Assembly (NCBI GenBank): GCA_029267355.1
Contig: JAJUJA010000011.1
Span: forward strand, 1-33,613
From: Elusimicrobiota bacterium
Lineage (GTDB): Bacteria; Elusimicrobiota; Elusimicrobia; Elusimicrobiales; UBA9959
Length of the DNA stretch: 33,613 bases
Direction of reading: 5' to 3'
Position 1 is the stretch's first letter; the number at the start of each line of letters is the position of its first letter. This document shows positions 7,528 to 15,300 of this stretch, one piece after another. The notes beneath the pieces were generated by a model. It was given only the letters and a program-made list of their open reading frames with translations, did no database searches and was not told the origin of the DNA. A program made the translations under genes and the position numbers.

Positions 7528-7615
7528 ATCCACCTCCGCTCTCCTTTAAGCTGCCTTACCTTGGTGACTTCGGATTAAGGTCCGAAGGTGGATGCTCCCC
7601 GGCCAATCCCGGGGA
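7528..7615 (-). promoter_or_regulatory. Structured 5' leader with anti-SD element
   Basis: Read on the minus strand, a 7-bp hairpin (7615-7609 with 7602-7596) is followed by ATCCACCT (7593-7586). A second 7-bp hairpin CTTCGGA/TCCGAAG comes next (7587-7581 with 7574-7568), then the ribosome-binding region. ATCCACCT is the exact complement of AGGTGGAT (7535-7528), which includes part of the Shine-Dalgarno and abuts ATG 7527. The leader can therefore hide its own start site. It matches no riboswitch class that I recognise. Confidence 0.45.
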
Positions 7616-7639
7616 TTACAAGGAACAAAAATAACCTAA

Positions 7640-7653
7640 TTGACATAAATCAA
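7640..7653. promoter_or_regulatory. FNR/CRP-like palindromic site
   Basis: TTGACATAAATCAA differs by one base from the FNR consensus TTGAT-N4-ATCAA. It lies upstream of the structured leader of the metallo-beta-lactamase-fold gene. No confident -10 element is found at the distance of a class II site, so the regulated promoter is unclear. Confidence 0.4.
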
Positions 7654-7660
7654 ACAATCA

Positions 7661-7699
7661 AGGACCATAAGGCCTATAATCAATATAGGCCCTATGACC
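7661..7699. repeat. Imperfect inverted repeat upstream of the MBL-fold gene
   Basis: The core is a perfect 8-bp repeat, GGCCTATA (7671-7678) and TATAGGCC (7684-7691), around a 5-base loop. Complementarity continues outwards with small bulges (GGACCATAA against CTATGACC). It could be an operator or a transcribed hairpin; there is no T-run. Confidence 0.5.
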
Positions 7700-7723
7700 C
7701 AAATCACAATCTAAATATTCTCA

Positions 7724-7840
7724 ATTGAAAAAGGTGCCAGGCACATCAGATACCAGATTTAGCGTAAAGATGATGCTGGTCTTCTGATGATTGAAAAAGG
7801 TGCCAAAAAGGTGCCAGGCACCTTGTGCCTGACACCTTTT
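7724..7840. repeat. REP-like repeat cluster (GGTGCCAGGCAC family)
   Basis: Three related units occur: ATTGAAAAAGGTGCCAGGCAC (7724-7744; the shared core is GGTGCCAGGCAC), a truncated ATTGAAAAAGGTGCCA (7790-7805), and AAAAGGTGCCAGGCAC (7806-7821). The third pairs with GTGCCTGACACCTTTT (7825-7840) in a 16-bp stem with one mismatch. Between the first two units the arms CATCAGA and TCTGATG form another imperfect palindrome (about 7742-7789). The layout is like extragenic palindromic (REP/REPIN) elements moved by RAYT transposases, but no such gene is here. Confidence 0.6.
7806..7840 (-). terminator. Probable leuS terminator formed by the REP-like hairpin
   Basis: Read on the minus strand, the 16-bp hairpin starts about 25 bases after the leuS stop and ends in a run of five T followed by GGCACC. 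This is a usable intrinsic terminator shape, suggesting the repeat has been co-opted. Confidence 0.55.
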
Positions 7841-7864
7841 AACGGGATTTCGATCGTTTTTGAT

Positions 7865-10711
7865 TCAGATTACTACATTTACTATTTTGCCTGGTACTAT
7901 TATTACTTTTTTTGGATTCTTGCCTTCAAGCCATTTCTGGCTTTCTTTTGCATTGATGACGGCTTTTTCAATATCTTCGCGCGAGGCATTGGCTTCAATA
8001 TCCATAAAAAATCTGGTCTTGCCGTTAAAAGAGACAGGATACTTTATTTTATCCTCAGCCAGATATTTCTCATCCCAGGCAGGAAAGGCTGCATTGCATA
8101 CGCAATCCTTATGACCTGACAGGGCCCAAAGCTCCTCGCAAATATGGGGAGCAAAGGGAGAAAGGGCGATGATAAGCGGCTCCAGAACAGATTTTTTTTG
8201 ACATTTAAGTTCGCTTAACTCATTTACACATATCATAAAAGCGCTTACGCAGGTGTTCAGGGAGAATCTCTCTATATCCTCTGAAACTTTTTTTATGGTC
8301 TTGTGAAGAATTTTAAGCTCCTGCACCGAAGGCTGCGAATCATCCAGATAGAATTCCCCCTCCTCATTGAAAAACATTTTCCAGAATTTCTTAAGGAACC
8401 TGTTCACCCCCTCTATCCCTTTTGTGTCCCATGGCTTTGATTGCTCAACCGGCCCCAAGAACATCTCATACATTCTTAAAGTGTCGGCTCCATATTTGGC
8501 TATCAGGTCGTCCGGATTTTGAACATTATATTTGGATTTGGACATTTTCTCAATTTCCCAGCCGCATATATATTTGCCTTTTTCAAGAATAAACAGGGCA
8601 TTTTCGTATTCCGGACGCCATTTTCTGAAGGCCTCAATATCCAAGATATCGTTATCAACTATATTTATGTCAACATGAACCGGGAAGCAAAACTCCTTTA
8701 CGCCGGCAAAATTTTTAGATACAAAAACCGGATACTTTGACTGCTCAAGGGCCTTAAGCTGAGACTGCTCAACTTGAGAAGAAAGAGCGTCTTTCAATTG
8801 GGGGAAAGTTTCGGGCTTGGCCCTGTAAACGAAATTGCTTCTGCCCTGTATCATGCCCTGGTTGAAAAGTTTTTTGAACGGCTCATCCTCAACAGCAAGG
8901 CCGATGTCATACAAAAATTTATTCCAGAATCTGGAATAAATCAGATGCCCTGTGGCATGTTCGGCGCCGCCCACATAAAAATCCACATTTCTCCAGTAAT
9001 TTACCGCCTCTTTTGAAAAATATTCCCTGTCATTTTTGGCGTCCATATACCGCAAGTAATAGCCGCTGGAGCCGGCAAAGCCCGGCATAGTGGCCGTTTC
9101 AAGAGGAAAGCCGTCCTTATTAACCCAGTTTTTAGCTCTGGCCAAAGGCGGTTCCCCCGTTTCAGTCGGTAAATACTTGTCTATCTCTGGCAGTTTCAGA
9201 GGCAATTCGCTTTCATCCAAAGTGTAAGGGATTCCATCCTTGTAATAAACCGGGAAAGGCTCGCCCCAGTATCTTTGCCTGCTGAAAATGGCGTCTCTCA
9301 AACGGTAATTTATTTTCCTTTTGCCGAAATTATTTTTCTCGGCAAAATCTGATATTTTTTCAGCCGCCTCAACAGGATTAAGCCCGTCTGTAAATCCGCT
9401 GTTGACGCAAATTCCTTCCTTTGCCTCATAGGCCTCTTTGGAAATATCCCCGCCCTTTATAACCTCTATTATCGGCAGATTAAAATGCTTTGCGAAAGCG
9501 TAATCTCTGCTGTCATGGGCCGGCACCGCCATGACCGCCCCGGTGCCGTATCCGCCTATCACATAATCGGCAGCCCATACCGGCACTTTACGGCCGTTGA
9601 AAGGATTTATTGCATATGAGCCGGTAAAAACGCCGCTTGGAGTTTTGGCTGCCGACATAATCTCCAGTTCGCTTCTGTTTTTGGCATTTGCGCAATATTT
9701 CATCACCTCATCTTTTCTCTCAGGTTTGGCCAGAAGTTCAAGATACTTGTGGTCAGGCGCCACTGATATAAAAGTTACGCCGAAAACAGTGTCGGGCCTT
9801 GTTGTAAAAATTTCCAGATACTTGCCTTTATGCTCTTCAAGCTCAAAACGCAAAAGGGTTCCTTTGCTTTTGCCTATCCAGTTCCTCTGCATCTCTTTGA
9901 CATTTTCCGGCCAATCTATCCTTTCAAGTCCCTCAAGCAATCTGTCGGCATAGGCCGTTATGCGCAAAGACCATTGCTTCATCTTTTTTCTTTCAACAGG
10001 ATGGCCGCCGCGCACGCTGAAGCCGTCGCTGACCTCGTCATTGGCAAGGACCGTGCCTAAGGCCGGACACCAGTTTACGGACGTTTCAGCCAGATAGGCC
10101 AGTCTGTAATGCATAAGCATATCAGATTTTTCCAATTCGCTCATTTGCTGCCACTGCTGAGCGCTGAAAAGTCCTTCAAAACTTGAAGCGGCTTCAATAT
10201 TGTGATTGCCGTTTTTCTCAAATTCGCTGATAAGCTCTGATATCAGCCTGGCCTTGGCAGCTTTTTTATCATAAAAGTGATGGAAAAGTTTTATAAAAAC
10301 CCACTGCGTCCATTTGTAATAGTCAGGGTCCGAAGTCCTGAGCTCTCTGTCCCAGTCATATGAAAAGCCGAAAAGGTCCATTTGCTCTCTGTACCTTTTT
10401 ACATTCTTGTCCGTAGTAACGGCCGGATGCTGGCCTGTTTCTATAGCGTACTGCTCAGCCGGAAGGCCGAAAGCGTCATAACCCATCGGATGAAGAACAT
10501 TGAAGCCCTTAAGCCGTTTATATCTGGAATATATGTCTGAAGCTATATAGCCGAGCGGATGGCCGACATGAAGGCCGGCGCCTGAAGGATAAGGAAACAT
10601 ATCAAGGACATAGTACTTCGGCCTGGGGGAACCGTTTTCAACTTTAAAGATTTTTTTTTCTGCCCAGTATTTCCGCCAGCGTTTTTCTATTTCCCTGTGA
10701 TTGTATTCCAT
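7865..10711 (-). CDS. leuS: Leucyl-tRNA synthetase
   Basis: The 948-residue enzyme charges tRNA-Leu with leucine in the cytoplasm. The class I signatures are intact: HVGH (residues 48-51, in [16 protein letters not shown]) and KMSKS (722-726). The CP1 editing domain is present, with [19 protein letters not shown]. The protein is longer than E. coli LeuRS (860). The extra length includes an insert after the [10 protein letters not shown] segment (roughly residues 155-200, [20 protein letters not shown] and following) of the kind seen in Bacteroidetes-type LeuRS. The start at ATG 10711 has GGAAGG seven bases upstream. A TATAAT box at 10751-10746 would give a leader of about 28 bases. The gene stands alone between the symporter operon and the repeat cluster. 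Confidence 0.97.
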   Translation of the reverse strand: MEYNHREIEKRWRKYWAEKKIFKVENGSPRPKYYVLDMFPYPSGAGLHVGHPLGYIASDIYSRYKRLKGFNVLHPMGYDAFGLPAEQYAIETGQHPAVTTDKNVKRYREQMDLFGFSYDWDRELRTSDPDYYKWTQWVFIKLFHHFYDKKAAKARLISELISEFEKNGNHNIEAASSFEGLFSAQQWQQMSELEKSDMLMHYRLAYLAETSVNWCPALGTVLANDEVSDGFSVRGGHPVERKKMKQWSLRITAYADRLLEGLERIDWPENVKEMQRNWIGKSKGTLLRFELEEHKGKYLEIFTTRPDTVFGVTFISVAPDHKYLELLAKPERKDEVMKYCANAKNRSELEIMSAAKTPSGVFTGSYAINPFNGRKVPVWAADYVIGGYGTGAVMAVPAHDSRDYAFAKHFNLPIIEVIKGGDISKEAYEAKEGICVNSGFTDGLNPVEAAEKISDFAEKNNFGKRKINYRLRDAIFSRQRYWGEPFPVYYKDGIPYTLDESELPLKLPEIDKYLPTETGEPPLARAKNWVNKDGFPLETATMPGFAGSSGYYLRYMDAKNDREYFSKEAVNYWRNVDFYVGGAEHATGHLIYSRFWNKFLYDIGLAVEDEPFKKLFNQGMIQGRSNFVYRAKPETFPQLKDALSSQVEQSQLKALEQSKYPVFVSKNFAGVKEFCFPVHVDINIVDNDILDIEAFRKWRPEYENALFILEKGKYICGWEIEKMSKSKYNVQNPDDLIAKYGADTLRMYEMFLGPVEQSKPWDTKGIEGVNRFLKKFWKMFFNEEGEFYLDDSQPSVQELKILHKTIKKVSEDIERFSLNTCVSAFMICVNELSELKCQKKSVLEPLIIALSPFAPHICEELWALSGHKDCVCNAAFPAWDEKYLAEDKIKYPVSFNGKTRFFMDIEANASREDIEKAVINAKESQKWLEGKNPKKVIIVPGKIVNVVI

Positions 10712-10745
10712 ATTTTACCTTCCAAAATCCTTCCGTCAAAAGTAG

Positions 10746-10751
10746 ATTATA
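10746..10751 (-). promoter_or_regulatory. -10 element of leuS
   Basis: A perfect TATAAT reads on the minus strand at 10751-10746, 35 bases before ATG 10711. The -35 region (TTCGGG at a 17-base spacer) is poor. GGAAGG lies between the predicted start of transcription and the start codon. Confidence 0.4.
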
Positions 10752-10890
10752 TAAAATTTGATTATGACCCCGAAGCCGGGGCGGGAAAGATATTTTTTTG
10801 CAGGAATTTACATATCCGAAAAATACAGATTGAAGTTGAATTTATTCTTTCCGGCGCAAAGTCCGCATTTCCAATTCAGGCCGGCAATTC

Positions 10891-12294
10891 TTATTTCCCT
10901 ACGGCTTCAAGAATGACTTTGTCAGGTTTTTGGCTTTCAAAAACGCCTTCCCATTTGGCGATAACGGCCGTGGCAAGGCAGTTTCCTATGACATTTACGG
11001 AAGTTCTGGCCATATCCATCAGCTCATCTATGCCTAGTATTATGAATATGGGCTCAACGGGAAGATTGAAAGAAGCGGCCGTGCCGAGCAGTATCACAAG
11101 AGTGGCGCGCGGGACTCCGGCCACGCCTTTGCTTGTAAGCATAAGAGTAAAGACCATGGCCATTTGCTGGGCAAAACTCATATGCACGCCGGCAGCCTGA
11201 GCGACAAAAACGGAAGCCAGAGAAAGATACAGCGTGCTGCCGTCCAAATTGAAGCTGTAGCCTGTGGGCATAACAAAGGCCACAACCGGCCTCGGCACCC
11301 CTATAGCTTCCATGGCTTCCATAGCCCTTGGAAGAGCGGCCTCTGAACTTGTGGTGGCAAAAGCTATTGATACAGGTTCAATTATGGCCTTAAGAAATTT
11401 AATGACAGGAATCCCGGCAATTAAAGCTATAGGCAGCAGCACGAACAGCAAAAAGAAGGCAAGCGCGGCATAAAGAGTGGCCAGCAGCTTAAAAAGATTC
11501 AAAAGTATGCCGAGCCCCATATGCCCCACAGTATAAGCCATTGCCGCCCCTACGCCCACCGGGGCGAAATACATGACTATATTTGTGAATTTGAACATTA
11601 CTTCAGCCAGACCTGAACAAAGCTCAAGCATATTCTTTTTCTTTTCCTGCGGCAAAAGAGCCAGCGCTATGGCGAAAAGTATGCTGAAAACAACTATTTG
11701 AAGTATCTCCCCTTCAGCAACAGATTTGGCGATATTTTCCGGGAAAACATGCATTATTATCTCAGAGAGTGTCTGCTTCTTTACAGGATGCTCCGAAACG
11801 GCATGGTTTGAAACCTCGGGCAGCGAAATGCCCACGCCGGCTTTTGTCAAATTTATGGCGCCAAGCCCTATAAAAAGCGCCAGCGTTGTCACCACCTCAA
11901 AATATATCAGGGCCTTTATTCCCATCCTGCCGACCTGTTTAAGGCTTGAATGACCCGCTATTCCCGTCACAAGCGTGGCAAAGATCAGAGGCGCTATTAT
12001 GGTTTTTATCAGTCTCAAAAAGATCATGCTGATAATGCGCATATGCCCTGAAATGCCCGGAAAATCAAGGCCCGTCTCTAATCCTGCCGCCATAGCCACA
12101 AATATCCATGTCGTGAGAGAGCGCTTAAGCGCGGCAAACCATACAAGAGAAGCTATAAGAAGCCATCTGGATAAGGGAAGAAGCCATGCCGGCATTTCAA
12201 AACTGGTATATTTTGAAATTACAAAGAGAGCCGAAGCCGCAAAGGCAAAAAAAGCGGCAAACACAAGCGGTTTTGTTTTATTTTCCCTTTTCAT
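10891..12294 (-). CDS. Dicarboxylate/amino acid:cation symporter (glutamate/aspartate GltP type)
   Basis: This 467-residue inner-membrane protein belongs to the DAACS family, which takes up acidic amino acids or C4-dicarboxylates with H+ or Na+. Diagnostic motifs are TTSSEAALPRAMEA (hairpin 1), PTGYSFNLDGSTLYLSLASVFVAQA (TM7 region) and MDMARTSVNVIGNCLATAVIAKWEG (TM8). The Arg in DMAR and the Asn replacing Asp in VIGN resemble E. coli GltP more than DctA, so glutamate or aspartate is the likelier substrate. It is the last gene of an operon: its ATG begins one base after the AzgA stop codon. Confidence 0.9.
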   Translation of the reverse strand: MKRENKTKPLVFAAFFAFAASALFVISKYTSFEMPAWLLPLSRWLLIASLVWFAALKRSLTTWIFVAMAAGLETGLDFPGISGHMRIISMIFLRLIKTIIAPLIFATLVTGIAGHSSLKQVGRMGIKALIYFEVVTTLALFIGLGAINLTKAGVGISLPEVSNHAVSEHPVKKQTLSEIIMHVFPENIAKSVAEGEILQIVVFSILFAIALALLPQEKKKNMLELCSGLAEVMFKFTNIVMYFAPVGVGAAMAYTVGHMGLGILLNLFKLLATLYAALAFFLLFVLLPIALIAGIPVIKFLKAIIEPVSIAFATTSSEAALPRAMEAMEAIGVPRPVVAFVMPTGYSFNLDGSTLYLSLASVFVAQAAGVHMSFAQQMAMVFTLMLTSKGVAGVPRATLVILLGTAASFNLPVEPIFIILGIDELMDMARTSVNVIGNCLATAVIAKWEGVFESQKPDKVILEAVGK

Positions 12295-12295
12295 A

Positions 12296-13720
12296 CTATC
12301 TCCCTGAAATAATAAATGATATAAGAAAAGCGGTGCTTACAAACCACATAAGGGGCTTTATTTCCCCCCATTTCCCTTTGGCGGCCTTGACCGCCACATA
12401 AGAAATGAAGCCAAAGCCTATGCCGTGGCTTATATTGTAAGTCAGAGGTATTCCGGTAATTGTCAGAAAAGCCGGCAGAGATTCATCAAAACTGTCCCAG
12501 TCTATTTCTTTTACGGTTTTCATCATAAGCGCGCCTACTATTATAAGCGCGCCAGCGGTTATGGGGTAAAGGAAATAATCGCCTATCCCGGGAGCCATGG
12601 TATCCGGCGGCACGGCAAATCCCGCTGAAGACAAAAGGCAATAATGCTCGCCGTTTGAAATTCTGCAGCCGCCGCCTATCATTTCTATTAAAGGAGAGAA
12701 AAAAGCGCAAAGGGCAAAGAATATCCCGACAAATACAGCGGTAAGTCCGGTTCTGCCGCCTTCAGCCACGCCTGCCGCCGATTCTATGTATGTTGTAATT
12801 GAACTGGCGCCGAACAGTCCTCCTGCGGCAGCCGCAGCTGAATCAACGGCCAAAATTTTTTTGGCATCGCTGACTACGCCGTCTTTGCTTACAAAACCAG
12901 CCTGCTCGCCAACGGCCACAACGGTGCCCATAGTATCAAAAAAATCCGTAAGCATTATCGCAAAAACCGCTGTCATCAAAGAAGGCGTAAGAATTGAAAA
13001 AAGAGCGAGTTTCCCTCCCGGCGACTGGAAGGGAGCTCCAAAAGCCGAAAAATCAGGCCGGCTTAAAAAAGACGAAGGCAAAGATGTTACTCCGAAAAAG
13101 ACGGCTGAGACAGATGCTATGGCTATACCCCATAATATATCCCCCTTGACCCTGGCCGACATCAGAAAAGCCGTTGAAAAAAAGCCGATCAAGGTGACCC
13201 ACACATAAGGCCTTGTGAAATCGCCAAGAGAGACCAGCGTTATTGGAGCAGGCCTTATTATGCCGCCTTCATTCAAACCTATGAGAGTTATAAAAAGGCC
13301 TATGCCCACCCCTATGGCTCTTTTAAGGTTCATTGGTATGGCGTTCATAACAGCTTCCCTGAAGCCTGTCATAACCAGAAAGAATATCAGAACGCCTTCC
13401 GCGAAAATCACAGCCATGCCTGCCTGCCAAGGCACATTTGACTGATGAAAACCTATAACTGAAAAAGCCAGTACAGCGTTTATACCCATTCCTGAAGCCA
13501 TGGCCAGCGGCCTGTTGGCTATGGCGCCCATAGCAAAACACATAAGCGCCGCGCCAATAGCGGTTGATGTTGCTGCCGCTGAAAAAGGCACGCCGGCGGC
13601 TGAAAGTATGCCGGGATTTACAAAAATTATATAGGCCATTGTAAGAAAGGTAGTCAGACCTGAAAGAAATTCAGTTTTAACGTCGCTGCCCCTTTCTTTA
13701 AGCTTAAAAAAATTCTCCAT
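12296..13720 (-). CDS. AzgA-family (NCS2) purine permease
   Basis: The 474-residue polytopic membrane protein matches the AzgA/PbuG/PbuO family, which imports adenine, guanine or hypoxanthine by proton symport. Visible signatures are TEFLSGLTTFLTMAYIIFVNP near the N-terminus, MASGMGINAVLAFSV (about 60-75), MLTDFFDTMGTVVAVGEQAG in the middle and GGLFGASSITTYIESAAGVAEGGRTGLTA after it. The start is ATG 13720, with GGGGA seven to eleven bases upstream; the longer frame starts at TTG and lacks a ribosome-binding site. It is 17 bases downstream of the epimerase-like gene and one base upstream of the symporter gene, so all three are probably co-transcribed. It ends with TAG. Confidence 0.93.
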   Translation of the reverse strand: MENFFKLKERGSDVKTEFLSGLTTFLTMAYIIFVNPGILSAAGVPFSAAATSTAIGAALMCFAMGAIANRPLAMASGMGINAVLAFSVIGFHQSNVPWQAGMAVIFAEGVLIFFLVMTGFREAVMNAIPMNLKRAIGVGIGLFITLIGLNEGGIIRPAPITLVSLGDFTRPYVWVTLIGFFSTAFLMSARVKGDILWGIAIASVSAVFFGVTSLPSSFLSRPDFSAFGAPFQSPGGKLALFSILTPSLMTAVFAIMLTDFFDTMGTVVAVGEQAGFVSKDGVVSDAKKILAVDSAAAAAGGLFGASSITTYIESAAGVAEGGRTGLTAVFVGIFFALCAFFSPLIEMIGGGCRISNGEHYCLLSSAGFAVPPDTMAPGIGDYFLYPITAGALIIVGALMMKTVKEIDWDSFDESLPAFLTITGIPLTYNISHGIGFGFISYVAVKAAKGKWGEIKPLMWFVSTAFLISFIISGR

Positions 13721-13737
13721 ATCAGTCCCCTTATTTT

Positions 13738-14748
13738 TCAAGATATAAGCTTAAGCTCTTTATCTCTAAAAGAATACCCCTCATGAGATGAAGGATTGTT
13801 TTCCAAATGCTCTTTTATCACTGAAAGAAGATATTCTGCCGGAGATCTTGTCTCCGCAGAGTAAATTGATATTGCCCTCTCAGGATCAGGCCTTGAACAC
13901 CATTTTCCCCAGTAAGGATAGCAAAAATCCGGTATTCCCGCCTCAATTAAATCTTCGGCTCTTACGGAAACGAATTTAGTATGATAGCCGGCAATTGATG
14001 CTGTCATAGAAATAAAATCTTTTAAAGTCGTTTCTTCCTTCTGCGCAAGATTCAGGGCTTTTTCGGAGGGCCATTTACCGAAGGCAGTTTTTTCAAGGAA
14101 AAGAGCTGCGTCTCCGGCATAAATAAACCTAACGATATTTTCTCCGCCGTCAGGAAGTATAACCGGTCTGCCGTCTTTTATCCTCTCAAGCCAGGCCCAT
14201 AATCTTTTTGAATTTTCCCAGTCCCTTTCACCCTGCACCACAGGCAGACGCAAGGCCAGCGAGTCAAATTTCTTTTCCAGAGATTTTTTCTCCAGGGCCG
14301 CTTCCGCCCTTCTTTTACCCATGCCGTAAACCCAATTATGCCAATCGCGAGTGCCGGCTGCCGGCTCGGGGATAGCCGGTTTTTGCGAGTCTTCTTCCTT
14401 GAAAGGAGGTTTTTGATTTTCAGAAACGAGATAAACCTGTCCGCTTGAAATCATACAATAGCGGCGCGTGAAGAAATTTTTGACTGAAAAAAGATTGTTT
14501 ATGTCCTCTTCATCATAAGCCAGAAAATCGGCCGTAAAATCAAATTCTGAGTTTTCAAGGGCTTTTGAAAGAGATTGAAAATCCTTTCTGTCCGCTTTAA
14601 TAACCTTTAAATTCTTAAAGCCGGGCAAAGGCCTTCGTCCTCTTGTTATTGCGGTTACCTCACAGCCGCTTTTAACAAATGCGCAAAGAGCCGCTGAGCT
14701 TAAAAGCCCGCTGCCGCCTAAAAGAAGAACTTTTTTACTCATAGCCAT
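13738..14748 (-). CDS. NAD-dependent epimerase/dehydratase-like (extended SDR) protein
   Basis: The 336-residue protein has a Rossmann NAD(P)-binding start, KKVLLLGGSGLLSSAALCAF, with GGSGLLS at 11-17. It also has the catalytic-type YxxxK (Tyr141, Lys145 in YGMGKRRAE) and the general plan of extended short-chain dehydrogenases. The substrate cannot be told; related proteins act on nucleotide sugars or reduce isoflavones, or bind RNA in plastids. It heads the operon with the purine permease and the symporter. ATG 14748 is chosen because it lies exactly six bases after a TATCAT -10 box with no Shine-Dalgarno. ATG 14742, two codons on, is an alternative. It is divergent from the GNAT gene across only 66 bases. 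Confidence 0.85.
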   Translation of the reverse strand: MAMSKKVLLLGGSGLLSSAALCAFVKSGCEVTAITRGRRPLPGFKNLKVIKADRKDFQSLSKALENSEFDFTADFLAYDEEDINNLFSVKNFFTRRYCMISSGQVYLVSENQKPPFKEEDSQKPAIPEPAAGTRDWHNWVYGMGKRRAEAALEKKSLEKKFDSLALRLPVVQGERDWENSKRLWAWLERIKDGRPVILPDGGENIVRFIYAGDAALFLEKTAFGKWPSEKALNLAQKEETTLKDFISMTASIAGYHTKFVSVRAEDLIEAGIPDFCYPYWGKWCSRPDPERAISIYSAETRSPAEYLLSVIKEHLENNPSSHEGYSFRDKELKLIS

Positions 14749-14754
14749 TAAGAA

Positions 14755-14760
14755 ATGATA
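14755..14760 (-). promoter_or_regulatory. -10 element of the epimerase operon (leaderless geometry)
   Basis: TATCAT (14760-14755) lies six bases before ATG 14748 on the minus strand. The -35 region is weak (TTTTAA at 17 bases). It shares the 66-base divergent spacer with the GNAT promoter. Confidence 0.45.
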
Positions 14761-14802
14761 ACAAAAAAGAATTTTTTTTAAAATTTAGTCCTTCCGATTT
14801 AT

Positions 14803-14808
14803 TAAAAT
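14803..14808 (+). promoter_or_regulatory. -10 element of the GNAT gene (leaderless geometry)
   Basis: TAAAAT (14803-14808) is followed by six bases and then ATG 14815. There is no Shine-Dalgarno and only a poor -35 region. Confidence 0.45.
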
Positions 14809-14814
14809 AAGATT

Positions 14815-15300
14815 ATGCACATATCCATAAAAAAGACCGCTTCTCCAGCAGTTCTAAGGAAAGCCGCAGAAATTATGAGCAATTCTTCTCCATGGACTGC
14901 GCTGGGGATAAAATACAAAGACTGTCTTAAAACGCTTAATGACAAATCTTTTAAATTTTACGGAGCTTTTCATAAAAGAGAGCTGGCAGGCTTCATCCTT
15001 ATAGAAAACCGGGGATTGTTGAAAGGTTATATAAAAGTTTTGTGCGTAGATGAGAGATTCCGATCTCTTGGAATCGGCAGAAAGCTTATAAAAAAGGCGG
15101 AACGCGTGATTTTCAGAATTTATCCGAATGTCTTTCTTTGCGTCTCCTCTTTCAATAAAAGAGCAAGACTATTCTATAAGCGCCTCGGCTATAAAAAAAC
15201 CGGCACACTGAAGGATTTTCTGGTAAAAGGCGCTGATGAATATCTGCTGAGAAAAAGCAAAGGGCCGTTAAGAAAAACTAAATATCAAAAAATCTCCTGA
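14815..15300 (+). CDS. GNAT-family N-acetyltransferase
   Basis: The 161-residue protein has the GNAT fold that transfers an acetyl group from acetyl-CoA. The acetyl-CoA pyrophosphate-binding motif A is RFRSLGIGRKLIKKAE (81-96), with Arg83, Gly86 and Gly88 in the R-x-x-G-x-G pattern. The later part, SSFNKRARLFYKRLGYKKTG (111-130), fits motif B with Asn114 and the Tyr of FYKRLGY. The acceptor substrate is unknown. The gene is transcribed divergently from the epimerase operon. It overlaps the 3' end of the MscS-type gene tail to tail by 23 bases. The start lacks a ribosome-binding site but fits the leaderless pattern. Confidence 0.9.
   Translation: MHISIKKTASPAVLRKAAEIMSNSSPWTALGIKYKDCLKTLNDKSFKFYGAFHKRELAGFILIENRGLLKGYIKVLCVDERFRSLGIGRKLIKKAERVIFRIYPNVFLCVSSFNKRARLFYKRLGYKKTGTLKDFLVKGADEYLLRKSKGPLRKTKYQKIS

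Noticed and set aside
7724-7840. CRISPR array
   Set aside because: The repeats are unevenly spaced, overlapping and truncated, with no spacers of constant length and no cas genes.
10697-11200. 167-codon plus-strand open frame starting in the leuS-symporter gap
   Set aside because: Most of it is antisense to the symporter gene, and the gap portion shows no ribosome-binding site. I see no separate gene in the 180-base gap.
13721-13741. Earlier TTG start for the AzgA permease
   Set aside because: No ribosome-binding site precedes it, while ATG 13720 has GGGGA at a good distance.
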